Shown: positions 1-5,051 of the stretch, one piece after another
Position numbering within the stretch: position 1 is the stretch's first letter
Layout: the number at the start of each line of letters is the position of its first letter
Assembly (NCBI GenBank): GCA_016550395.1
Contig: JABXGY010000162.1
Coordinates: 1 to 5,832 of the forward strand
DNA length: 5,832 nucleotides
Source of the DNA: an archaeon
Lineage (GTDB): Archaea; Asgardarchaeota; Hermodarchaeia; Hermodarchaeales; Hermodarchaeaceae
Direction: 5' to 3'
The notes under the pieces: model-generated
What the model saw: only the letters and a program-made list of their open reading frames with translations
Told to the model about the DNA's origin: nothing
The model's database searches: none
Program-made: the position numbers and the translations under genes

Positions 1-114
1 ACATCAACCACAAAAGCACTCAAACCCTACGCCGAGGATCTTAAATTAATGCACAACATCGAAACGCTCAAATTCACCACAAAGGGTAACACACAAATAC
101 TCCCACCAAAATAA
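1..114 (+). CDS. C-terminal end of a gene entering from the left, possibly an aminoacyl-tRNA synthetase
   Basis: Frame 1 is open from the first base for 37 codons and ends at TAA 112-114, 13 bases before the first tRNA gene. The visible peptide includes ALKPYAEDLKLMHNIETLKF and ends in ILPPK. The pattern of an acidic, helical stretch followed by a short beta-like 'NIETLKF' resembles, from memory, the extreme C-terminus of archaeal class I synthetases of the Val/Ile type. That is a weak resemblance and not an identification. Codon choice (GCC, GAG, CTC, ACC) looks like real coding sequence, but 37 open codons alone is modest evidence. No start is visible because the gene begins outside the window. 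No promoter-like sequence was seen between this stop and tRNA-Ala, so that tRNA may be transcribed by read-through from this gene or from a promoter inside its 3' end. Confidence 0.5.
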   Translation, partial: TSTTKALKPYAEDLKLMHNIETLKFTTKGNTQILPPK

Positions 115-127
115 CCCCGAACCCAGT

Positions 128-202
128 GGGGTGGTAGATCAGTGGTAGATCGCGTGTCTCGCACACACGAGGTCCCGGGTTCAAATCCCGGCCACTCCAC
201 CA
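128..202 (+). tRNA. tRNA-Ala(CGC), CCA encoded
   Basis: A full cloverleaf can be drawn. The acceptor strands are ggggtgg (128-134) and ccactcc (192-198). The D-arm is gatc/gatc with loop agtggta. The anticodon stem is cgtgt/acacg around loop ctcgcac, with anticodon CGC at 160-162, reading codon GCG. The variable loop has 5 bases and the T-arm is ccggg/cccgg with loop ttcaaat. The discriminator is A199 and CCA is encoded at 200-202. The third acceptor pair is G3-U70, the classic alanine identity element, which independently supports the Ala assignment. There is no intron. No TATA-like box lies in the short gap after the preceding stop codon. Confidence 0.95.
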
Positions 203-233
203 TCTCCCCCCCGTCAATGCATCGGCAAAACCC

Positions 234-240
234 ATATAAA
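234..240 (+). promoter_or_regulatory. TATA-like box for tRNA-Ile
   Basis: The sequence atataaa lies 35 bases upstream of the mature 5' end of tRNA-Ile, in an otherwise C-rich gap between two tRNA genes. An archaeal box A about 25-30 bases before the start site would leave a short 5' leader for RNase P to remove. The assignment rests on sequence and spacing only. Confidence 0.5.
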
Positions 241-274
241 CGAAAAACACTACGCGCAATCCCAAACAACCTGT

Positions 275-351
275 GGGTCGGTGGCCTAGCCTGGTAGGGC
301 ACTCGGCTGATAACCGAGAGGTCGCGGGTTCGAAGCCCGTCCGACCCACCA
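275..351 (+). tRNA. tRNA-Ile(GAU), CCA encoded
   Basis: The acceptor strands gggtcgg (275-281) and ccgaccc (341-347) pair perfectly. The D-stem is gcct/gggc with the 9-base loop agcctggta. The anticodon stem is ctcgg/ccgag around loop ctgataa, with anticodon GAT at 309-311, reading isoleucine codon ATC. The variable loop is aggtc and the T-arm is gcggg/cccgt with loop ttcgaag. The discriminator is A348 and CCA is encoded at 349-351. There is no intron. It is the middle member of a three-tRNA cluster on the plus strand and probably has its own promoter. Confidence 0.96.
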
Positions 352-406
352 CTACTTCTTCATCAACCAAAGTGAAACGGTTAATTATCTTCCACAAGGC
401 ATAAAG

Positions 407-413
407 CTTAAAT
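407..413 (+). promoter_or_regulatory. Possible TATA-like box for initiator tRNA
   Basis: The AT-rich heptamer cttaaat lies 43 bases upstream of the mature 5' end of the initiator tRNA, preceded by purines (aaag) that could serve as a BRE. Spacing allows a start site near 435 with a leader of about 20 bases. The match to an archaeal box A is only moderate. Confidence 0.3.
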
Positions 414-478
414 CAATAACACCGGCTCTTCTGTAACAATTCCCACTATCTTACGAAGCGGGGTGGGGTAGCCAGGAT

Positions 479-506
479 ATCTTGGTGTTCCTCACTGAGA
501 CCTGAT
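479..506 (+). other. 28-base intron in the D-loop of initiator tRNA
   Basis: The intron lies between tRNA positions 20a and 21. Exon bases cagg (473-476) pair with intron bases cctg (501-504) to form the 4-bp central helix. Each side has a 3-base bulge ATA (477-479 and 505-507), cut after its second base. The intron closes on itself as an 8-bp stem, 480-487 with 493-500, around loop ttcct. Bulge sizes, helix length and cut positions all match the canonical rule. Because both ends lie inside the repeat gatatc, the joined product is the same for any cut within it; the bulge geometry picks out 478/479 and 506/507. This is inferred from folding by eye. Confidence 0.85.
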
Positions 507-523
507 ATCCCGCGGGGCTCATA

Positions 524-537
524 AATCCCCTTGGGAA
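524..537 (+). other. 14-base canonical intron (37/38) of initiator tRNA
   Basis: Anticodon-loop bases ctca (518-521) pair with intron bases tggg (532-535), one pair being G-U, to form the 4-bp central helix. The bulges are TA|A (522-524) and AA|A (536-538). The remaining intron is only a tiny loop closed by one A-T pair. Removal restores loop ctcataa and the stem cgggg/ccccg. At 14 bases it is close to the smallest intron that can still make the motif. Confidence 0.88.
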
Positions 538-605
538 ACCCCGAGATCGGTTGTTCAAATCAACCCCCCGCTACCACTTCTTCTCCCATTTGAATTACTA
601 ATAAT

Positions 606-615
606 TTTTATAAAA
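606..615 (+). promoter_or_regulatory. TATA-like box before the GC-rich island
   Basis: The sequence ttttataaaa follows the initiator tRNA by 29 bases and stands directly before an abrupt rise in GC content. An archaeal box A here would place a start near 635-640, at the left edge of the island. The site is symmetrical, so sequence alone does not fix its direction. Confidence 0.4.
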
Positions 616-617
616 AC

Positions 618-800
618 AGGATAGAGCAGTGGCTGTGCTCCGACTACCGTATTGTACGCCCGGCACGATTCCAGACCCTCGATCGGCAATCGGACCCAAT
701 TAGAGGAGATGTGCAATCGATTATTGTTGCGAGGCATCCAACCACCCCACGGATTGTACACCGCTCAGCCACCCGGACTACGACCAAGCAGTCGCGCCAT
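618..800. ncRNA. GC-rich island, candidate structured RNA of unknown family
   Basis: This stretch is about 57% G+C by my count (102 of 180 bases at 621-800), far above the flanking intergenic DNA and the neighbouring genes. Several helices can be drawn. They include gagca/tgctc (624-628 with 636-640) and a long-range 7-bp pairing of gtggctg (630-636) with cagccac (766-772), which would be mutually exclusive in part. Others are cgat/atcg near 680-692 and gcaat/gttgc near 713-730. Short direct repeats occur: attgtac twice, and ccgactac beside ccggactac. I tried tRNA, 5S, SRP, RNase P and box C/D patterns on both strands and found no convincing match. The upstream TATA-like box favours plus-strand transcription. 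The pyrimidine-rich stretch at 835-856 could be a stop region. Confidence 0.35.
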
Positions 801-851
801 TCATCTGAAGACGAAAGAGTAGAAAAACACCACGCCTTCCATCTCTAATTC

Positions 852-900
852 TTCCTAAGACTATTAAGATGCCAATTTCATGAATAAATTAGTCTAGGAA
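852..900 (+). promoter_or_regulatory. Inverted repeat around the probable TATA box of the first regulator gene
   Basis: The left arm ttcctaagacta (852-863) and right arm tagtctaggaa (890-900) are complementary over 11 pairs with one bulged A. They are separated by 26 bases. An AT-rich box (gaataaatt, 882-890) lies at the inner edge of the right arm, 26 bases or more upstream of the ATG, about the right distance for box A with a short leader. The repeat could be an operator for a dimeric Lrp-type protein or a hairpin in the DNA or RNA. Binding by the downstream gene product is inference. Confidence 0.45.
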
Positions 901-916
901 AAAACGGGAACACACG

Positions 917-2647
917 ATGAATACAAATTCCTCGAAAAATTCAGATAAATTACTTCAGCAACGAAAGACGCAAGCATTGCATCGTTTTAATGAAATAGAG
1001 CAAAAATTACAACAAATCATTTGTTCAAAGTCCCTCGACAAATATACCACTATTCGCTGGATCCAAAAGCCCATTGAACTTACCAGACCACGCTTTGGTG
1101 CTAATGAAACAAGCACCCACAACCAATTAACCTTGGAATTATCGGAAGAGTTGCTTACCGAACATACCAATCTTCTTAATGTGGTATTGTGGCGTGAAGC
1201 ATATCTACTTCACCTACCCCAAGTAGTACGCGTTGTAAAAGAAGCCGCTGACCTTGGTCTATATTGTTATTACAGATATGCTCTCAGAACCAAGAAACAG
1301 CGGCAGCGGTTTCTCCAAATCTGGGAAACCACTTCAACGCCCATAGAATATACCTTTTACCGTTATTATCCCATGGCAGGATTTACGTTTTTTGATAAAC
1401 TTGTAGATGGCACCTTTCTCCAGAAGGCCAAACAATGGTTTAACCCATTTGATCAACTCTCAACAAAGATGCTTACACAGACTTACACAGAAAATCTCGA
1501 ACGCTGGATGTTCAACTATCACAGAATTTTACGACCAATAGAACTTAAAATCCTTCGAGGCATAAACGATTGTCTTAACTGCTCACAGATTGAATTAGCT
1601 GATAAACTCAAAATCCGTCAACCAACAATAAGTCAAATAGTTAAGAGGCTTGCAGAAAAACACCTTTTGCGATTTGTTATCTTTGAAAATTATCCAATAC
1701 TTGGTCTTCAACCAATTACAATCAAATTTTCCACTTCGAATATGAGAATTAAAAATTCCTTAATAGAAATAATCTCTAGAATTCGATATTCACTTGCTAT
1801 TCAGGATTTTAATAACCAGCTCTTAGCTTCATTCTTAATTCCAACAGAACGAATGACACGATTCCGCCAATGGCTTAAACAAGTTTCTTCAAGTTTTGAT
1901 CTTAGCATACCTGAACTACGAATGATTTCAGAAAGAATGCATGCTCGAAATTTTAATTTGTACGACCCTCAAAAGGGTGGTTGGTCTCTTGAAATCGAAT
2001 CCTTATTTGACAACTTTTCGAGATTACTGTCAGATGAATGGATTACACATTTACCACCTATTAACTTTTACAAGTTGGCTTCTCCTCTTTCGAAAAAAAG
2101 TATCAAGATTAAACAACAAGATTTCTTTTTCATGCAAAGAGCCTCTGATGCTTATCTTGCTACTGAACACATGAAGTTTTACGAATCGCATGAGTTGAGA
2201 CAAGCTGGATATAAAGAATCTGAACAGATGGCTTATCGCCGCCGAGTCAAATATCTTGAAAAAAATGAAGTAATTAGCCCACCACTCGGACTTGGATTGT
2301 TAAATATTGGCTTAAACACTGCTCTTTATCTATACATTGAATCACCATTAGAGGAAACTCACTTAATATTCAATGCGTGTCAACTATTTCCACATGTTGC
2401 GGGAAGAATATTCGATGATGGAGCCGGTGTGGCCACACTTCTTGTACCTTCTGAGTCAGCTGTAAATCTTCAGATTTCTTTAGACGAATTACTCACAACC
2501 TTTGATATTCCATCATCTACAGCTATTAGACCTGCATGGGAAGCGTATGGATGGACTGGCCCATATACTATAGATTCTGTTAACTACGACTTTGAAAAAA
2601 ACATGTGGATTTGGACAAAAGATACCTTGCCACTACCTCGAACTTGA
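917..2647 (+). CDS. Large regulator with two Lrp-like winged-helix/RAM-like modules and an unknown N-terminal domain (paralog A)
   Basis: This encodes a 576-residue soluble protein with no signal peptide or membrane segment. Residues 1-200 form an unrecognised domain with motifs RPRFGANET (57-65), VLWREA (90-95), EAADLGLY (109-116) and ERWM just before the first winged helix. Residues 207-255 are a MarR/Lrp-type winged helix with recognition helix near PTISQIVKRLAEKHLL. A RAM-like alpha/beta stretch follows (about 262-330). After a linker, residues 415-455 form a second winged helix with the Lrp-like signature RRRVKYLEKNEVI (441-453), then a second RAM-like domain (about 462-535) and a conserved tail ending in MWIWTKDTLP. 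I infer a DNA-binding transcription regulator sensing a small ligand. The ATG at 917 has only a weak SD (ggga, about 7 bases upstream), so a near-leaderless mRNA is possible. The second paralog, 352 bases downstream, shares every motif. Function beyond regulation is unknown. Confidence 0.88.
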   Translation: MNTNSSKNSDKLLQQRKTQALHRFNEIEQKLQQIICSKSLDKYTTIRWIQKPIELTRPRFGANETSTHNQLTLELSEELLTEHTNLLNVVLWREAYLLHLPQVVRVVKEAADLGLYCYYRYALRTKKQRQRFLQIWETTSTPIEYTFYRYYPMAGFTFFDKLVDGTFLQKAKQWFNPFDQLSTKMLTQTYTENLERWMFNYHRILRPIELKILRGINDCLNCSQIELADKLKIRQPTISQIVKRLAEKHLLRFVIFENYPILGLQPITIKFSTSNMRIKNSLIEIISRIRYSLAIQDFNNQLLASFLIPTERMTRFRQWLKQVSSSFDLSIPELRMISERMHARNFNLYDPQKGGWSLEIESLFDNFSRLLSDEWITHLPPINFYKLASPLSKKSIKIKQQDFFFMQRASDAYLATEHMKFYESHELRQAGYKESEQMAYRRRVKYLEKNEVISPPLGLGLLNIGLNTALYLYIESPLEETHLIFNACQLFPHVAGRIFDDGAGVATLLVPSESAVNLQISLDELLTTFDIPSSTAIRPAWEAYGWTGPYTIDSVNYDFEKNMWIWTKDTLPLPRT

Positions 2648-2691
2648 TTCACTTTCAAGAAAATATTGACCAAATTACGAGGTTGCTACAC

Positions 2692-2719
2692 AAAAAATCC
2701 ATTTAGAAAAAAAATCCAT
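2692..2719. repeat. Short direct repeat in the gap between the paralogs
   Basis: The 11-base sequence aaaaaatccat occurs twice, at 2692-2702 and 2709-2719, with 6 bases between copies and starts 17 bases apart. It lies 45 bases after the stop of the first regulator and about 80 bases before the 12-codon ORF. It may be a tandem protein-binding site or simple A-tract drift. Confidence 0.4.
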
Positions 2720-2787
2720 CCGACTTTTTGCAAATAATTTAGGGTGTTTAAAGGGAAACTTACGTGAAATAAAGATTAGATAACCCT

Positions 2788-2792
2788 GGAGG
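2788..2792 (+). promoter_or_regulatory. Strong ribosome binding site before the 12-codon ORF
   Basis: The sequence ggagg, 8 bases before the ATG at 2801, is the best Shine-Dalgarno match in the window, much better than those before the two large regulator genes. That such a strong site serves a 12-codon frame is what makes the frame worth recording. Confidence 0.5.
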
Positions 2793-2800
2793 CACCAAAA

Positions 2801-2839
2801 ATGTGGCCCCCTCGTCGTCCTGACCCTCATATTATTTAG
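2801..2839 (+). CDS. Possible 12-residue peptide MWPPRRPDPHII
   Basis: ATG 2801 opens a frame of 12 codons ending at TAG 2837-2839. It has a strong ggagg site upstream and a terminator hairpin 41 bases after the stop. An AT-rich element (gtttaaa, about 2747-2753) could be its TATA box. The peptide is proline/arginine-rich and charged, and its codons are GC-rich (CCC, CCT, CGT, CGT) inside an AT-rich gap, which argues for selection or for a remnant of something else. It could be a leader peptide, a small independent peptide, the start of a decayed gene, or chance inside a small RNA gene. I do not recognise the family. Confidence 0.35.
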   Translation: MWPPRRPDPHII

Positions 2840-2880
2840 AATTTAAAAAGGAAATATCTCAATTCCTACTTGGTATATAC

Positions 2881-2914
2881 AAGGAAACCGAAACGGTTTC
2901 CTTCCCTTTTTTTT
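2881..2914 (+). terminator. Hairpin plus T8 terminator between the paralogs
   Basis: A perfect 10-bp stem, aaggaaaccg (2881-2890) with cggtttcctt (2894-2903), encloses loop aaa. It is followed by ccc and eight T residues (2907-2914). The T-run alone would be a good archaeal terminator and the hairpin resembles an intrinsic one. It lies 234 bases past the first regulator's stop and closer to the 12-codon ORF, so it probably ends that small unit and separates the second regulator from upstream transcription. Confidence 0.75.
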
Positions 2915-2929
2915 CTTCATTTAGATTTT

Positions 2930-2968
2930 CAAGGGCAATCGGAAGGTAAAATTAACCTGAGTCCCTTG
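2930..2968 (+). promoter_or_regulatory. Nested inverted repeats around the probable promoter of the second regulator gene
   Basis: The outer arms caaggg (2930-2935) and cccttg (2963-2968) enclose inner arms aggt (2944-2947) and acct (2955-2958). Between the inner arms lies an AT-rich taaaatta (2947-2954), which sits about 45 bases before the GTG start and could be box A with a start site near 2978. The arms differ in sequence from those before the first regulator, but the arrangement, an inverted repeat bracketing a TATA-like box, is the same. Confidence 0.4.
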
Positions 2969-2999
2969 TATAGTCATCGTGTGGTTGGATGGCTGAATT

Positions 3000-4787
3000 G
3001 TGTCACCGAAGTCGCGTGAGCTGATGCAACGGTTCCTTCGCAAACAGGATCGATTAACCACGGAGCTCGTTATAGATTCCCTGTTTCGGAAAAAAGATCG
3101 TATCCTTTACTTAGCATGGAGTGATAACCCGTTATTCTATGACCGCCCACGGTTTGGTGCTATTGAAACCCAACGCGTGGACCCACTACATAGCGGCTGG
3201 CATGTCGCCATTTCCCGAGGCCTCAAAGATGCTGACTCCTATATTTTGGATTGGGTACTCTGGCGGGAAGCCCTCCTCGGCCTCCTCTTACCCCACTTGC
3301 GTCACATTCCCGAAGCTGCTGATCTGGGTCTCTACGCTGGTCTCCGCTACGGAAACTACAACGAACATGAATACAACGTTCTTACCAAAATCTGGAAGAA
3401 AGTGTCCCCACCCCAAAATTACCAGCATTACATATACGACGCACCCTTAGGCTTTCCGCTCTTCGACCAAGTTGTTACAGGCACCTTCCTATACCGCACC
3501 CTCCACTGGCTTAACACTCTACGTCCCACCAGTACTCCTCTCGCTTCATCAACCTACACGTCCGCACTCGAACGCTGGATGCTCGAGACCCATACACCCC
3601 TTACTACTACAGAGTTACGTATCCTTAGAGCGCTGAATAAGATAACTACTCTCCATCAAAGCAAGCTTGCAAAACAACTTCAAATGACCCCTTCTGCTCT
3701 TAGTCAAGCGTTGAATAAACTTGCTCAAAGACACCTACTTCGCCTATATCACTTTATCAATTTACCATTAATCGGATTAACCCCTCAAGAGATAATTCTA
3801 CGGATACCTAACCAAAAGAAATGCAGACAGATTTCGTCTTTTTTTTCTGAAATTTGTTATACCTGGTTAATTAACTTCATTCGGCGTGATCTACTTCATT
3901 GTAGAGTTCTTATCCCAAACAGACGAAGAAAGACCTTTAACGATTGGTTAGAAGAACTTGTGATTCAAAATAAAATTTCATTATTAATGAACGTACAGAG
4001 TTCTGAGATTATTAACAATTGGAATTTTAGTTCATATATACCCGAAATAGGATGGCCTCAAGACTTTTTAGTAATTCTTGAAAAATCTCGAACAATTTTA
4101 TCAGAAGAGATACCCGCTGAAGAATTGCCAAAAATGTACTCATTGAAATTTTCCTATAACTTTTTACAGAACACTCAGAAATTTCCCATCCAATTAAATC
4201 CTGAAGATTTTGTATATTTTAAACGAGACCACAGGATTATTCTCAGCACAGATCGAGTAACAGCACAACCATCCCTTGAGGCCCGTTCTGCAGGCCTTGC
4301 AGAAACAGCTCATATGAAATTTAGAAGACAAATAAGGAAATTAGAAAAAAATAACGTAAGTAGACTACAAGGATTGATTCTGTACCATGTGGGTTTAAAC
4401 ACAGTAATCCAAATTTACATTTTCGAACCACGAGATATTACTATTCAAGTACTCCAATCGCTTCATACACTTCCTAACATTAGTGGAGTAATTCTTGAAA
4501 ATGGGAATGGTTTTGTCTTCCTTTATGTTCCGAATCATAGTGCTGTTGATGTTCTATCTATGTTACAGAAAATTTTTTCAAACCAGGAAATCGATGTAGC
4601 ATTTCAAGTGAAACCCAGTTGGCAAGGAATGACAGGTTTTGAATCACCAATTCAACCAAAATACTATGATTTTGATGCAAAGAAATGGATATGGACTGAA
4701 AATACACTGCCAAAAATTCAGGTAAAAAAAGGAGGAAAGGTAGTTCTTAATATGGGAAAGGATGTTGAGGGGGGTACATTTTGTTAG
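3000..4787 (+). CDS. Large regulator with two Lrp-like winged-helix/RAM-like modules and an unknown N-terminal domain (paralog B)
   Basis: This 595-residue protein is a full-length paralog of the preceding gene. It has RPRFGAIET (49-57), VLWREA (86-91), EAADLGLY (105-112) and ERWM. The first winged helix is at about 203-250 (PSALSQALNKLAQRHLL), followed by a RAM-like stretch. The second winged helix is at about 415-455 with RRQIRKLEKNNV (442-453). A second RAM-like domain follows and the shared tail contains KWIWTENTLP. An in-frame TGA at 2994-2996 limits the start. GTG 3000 is the first possible codon, and ATG 3024 is an alternative with gtgag just upstream. The last 20 or so residues (lysine/glycine-rich, ending GGTFC) have no counterpart in the first paralog. 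Local composition drops from 55% G+C (3301-3360) to 22% (3961-4020). A soluble transcription regulator is inferred; partner and ligand are unknown. Confidence 0.88.
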   Translation: MSPKSRELMQRFLRKQDRLTTELVIDSLFRKKDRILYLAWSDNPLFYDRPRFGAIETQRVDPLHSGWHVAISRGLKDADSYILDWVLWREALLGLLLPHLRHIPEAADLGLYAGLRYGNYNEHEYNVLTKIWKKVSPPQNYQHYIYDAPLGFPLFDQVVTGTFLYRTLHWLNTLRPTSTPLASSTYTSALERWMLETHTPLTTTELRILRALNKITTLHQSKLAKQLQMTPSALSQALNKLAQRHLLRLYHFINLPLIGLTPQEIILRIPNQKKCRQISSFFSEICYTWLINFIRRDLLHCRVLIPNRRRKTFNDWLEELVIQNKISLLMNVQSSEIINNWNFSSYIPEIGWPQDFLVILEKSRTILSEEIPAEELPKMYSLKFSYNFLQNTQKFPIQLNPEDFVYFKRDHRIILSTDRVTAQPSLEARSAGLAETAHMKFRRQIRKLEKNNVSRLQGLILYHVGLNTVIQIYIFEPRDITIQVLQSLHTLPNISGVILENGNGFVFLYVPNHSAVDVLSMLQKIFSNQEIDVAFQVKPSWQGMTGFESPIQPKYYDFDAKKWIWTENTLPKIQVKKGGKVVLNMGKDVEGGTFC

Positions 4788-4791
4788 ATGC

Positions 4792-4817
4792 CTCCATAGA
4801 TTTTATTGCTATAGGAG
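4792..4817 (+). terminator. Hairpin just after the second regulator gene
   Basis: The arms ctcc-atag (4792-4799) and ctat-a-ggag (4809-4817) make 8 pairs with one bulged A and a 9-base loop. It starts 5 bases after the stop codon. No T-run follows directly, so this may be a 3'-end stabilising hairpin and not a true terminator. Confidence 0.35.
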
Positions 4818-4830
4818 CCGTTCCAAAATT

Positions 4831-4839
4831 CTATATAAA
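4831..4839 (+). promoter_or_regulatory. TATA-like box in the convergent gap
   Basis: The sequence ctatataaa is the closest match to an archaeal box A in the window, followed by an A-rich stretch. It would start plus-strand transcription near 4860, into DNA with no convincing gene and towards the 3' end of the minus-strand VWA gene. It may drive a small or antisense RNA, or may be chance in AT-rich DNA. Confidence 0.35.
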
Positions 4840-4987
4840 CAAAAAAAATTACATGAAAAGAGTTGAACTAATTTAACGGTATTTTATGAGATTTTTTGCA
4901 GGTAATTTAAACTCAGGAAGTTCGTTTAGAATCGTTTACCAATATGAGTAAGTCTGATTTTATTTCGATACTATAGTACGAAATGTT

Positions 4988-5026
4988 TTGGTGTTTAAGT
5001 ATGAAATTACACACCAACTTTTGGTG
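4988..5026. other. Three-segment alternative hairpin in the convergent gap
   Basis: The central segment acaccaa (5011-5017) is complementary to both ttggtgt upstream (4988-4994, 7 bp, long loop) and ttggtg downstream (5021-5026, 6 bp with caccaa, loop ctt). The two pairings exclude each other. The octamer ttttggtg therefore occurs twice as a direct repeat (4986-4993 and 5019-5026). The rest of the 317-base gap at 4788-5104 is AT-rich and holds no gene I can support. Confidence 0.35.
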
Positions 5027-5051
5027 ATGGTATGTATCCTCTTCCTGGAGA

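Larger units (their letters stand above)
457..576 (+). tRNA. Initiator tRNA-Met(CAU) with two introns, CCA encoded
   Basis: After removal of two insertions the sequence folds into an archaeal initiator tRNA. The acceptor strands are agcgggg (457-463) and ccccgct (566-572), giving the A1-U72 pair typical of archaeal initiators. The D-stem is ggg/ccc, with 13-22 a T-T mismatch. The anticodon stem is cgggg/ccccg, with the run of G-C pairs expected of initiators, around loop ctcataa (anticodon CAT at 520-522). The T-arm is ggttg/caacc with loop ttcaaat. The discriminator is A573 and CCA is encoded at 574-576. The introns are 28 bases in the D-loop (479-506) and 14 bases at the canonical site 37/38 (524-537). 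Both can be drawn as bulge-helix-bulge motifs, the substrate of archaeal tRNA-splicing endonuclease. The mature form would be 75 bases plus CCA. Confidence 0.93.

Noticed and set aside
27..397. Minus-strand open frames of 91 and 107 codons across the tRNA cluster
   Set aside because: They run antisense through three well-supported tRNA genes and consist largely of translated tRNA arms; no independent coding signal.
555..761. Minus-strand frame of 68 codons across the initiator tRNA 3' end and the GC-rich island
   Set aside because: It overlaps the tRNA T-arm, has no RBS and no recognisable protein character; its openness follows from the base composition.
618..800. A further intron-bearing tRNA in the GC-rich island
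   Set aside because: Some segments look like a D-arm (minus-strand ggctgagc), but on neither strand is there a TTCRA T-loop with flanking stem or a matching acceptor pair ending in CCA.
4886..4951. Plus-strand 21-codon frame starting MRFFAGN in the convergent gap
   Set aside because: It follows a TATA-like box at a reasonable distance, but there is no SD and such short frames are common in AT-rich DNA; not strong enough to list.
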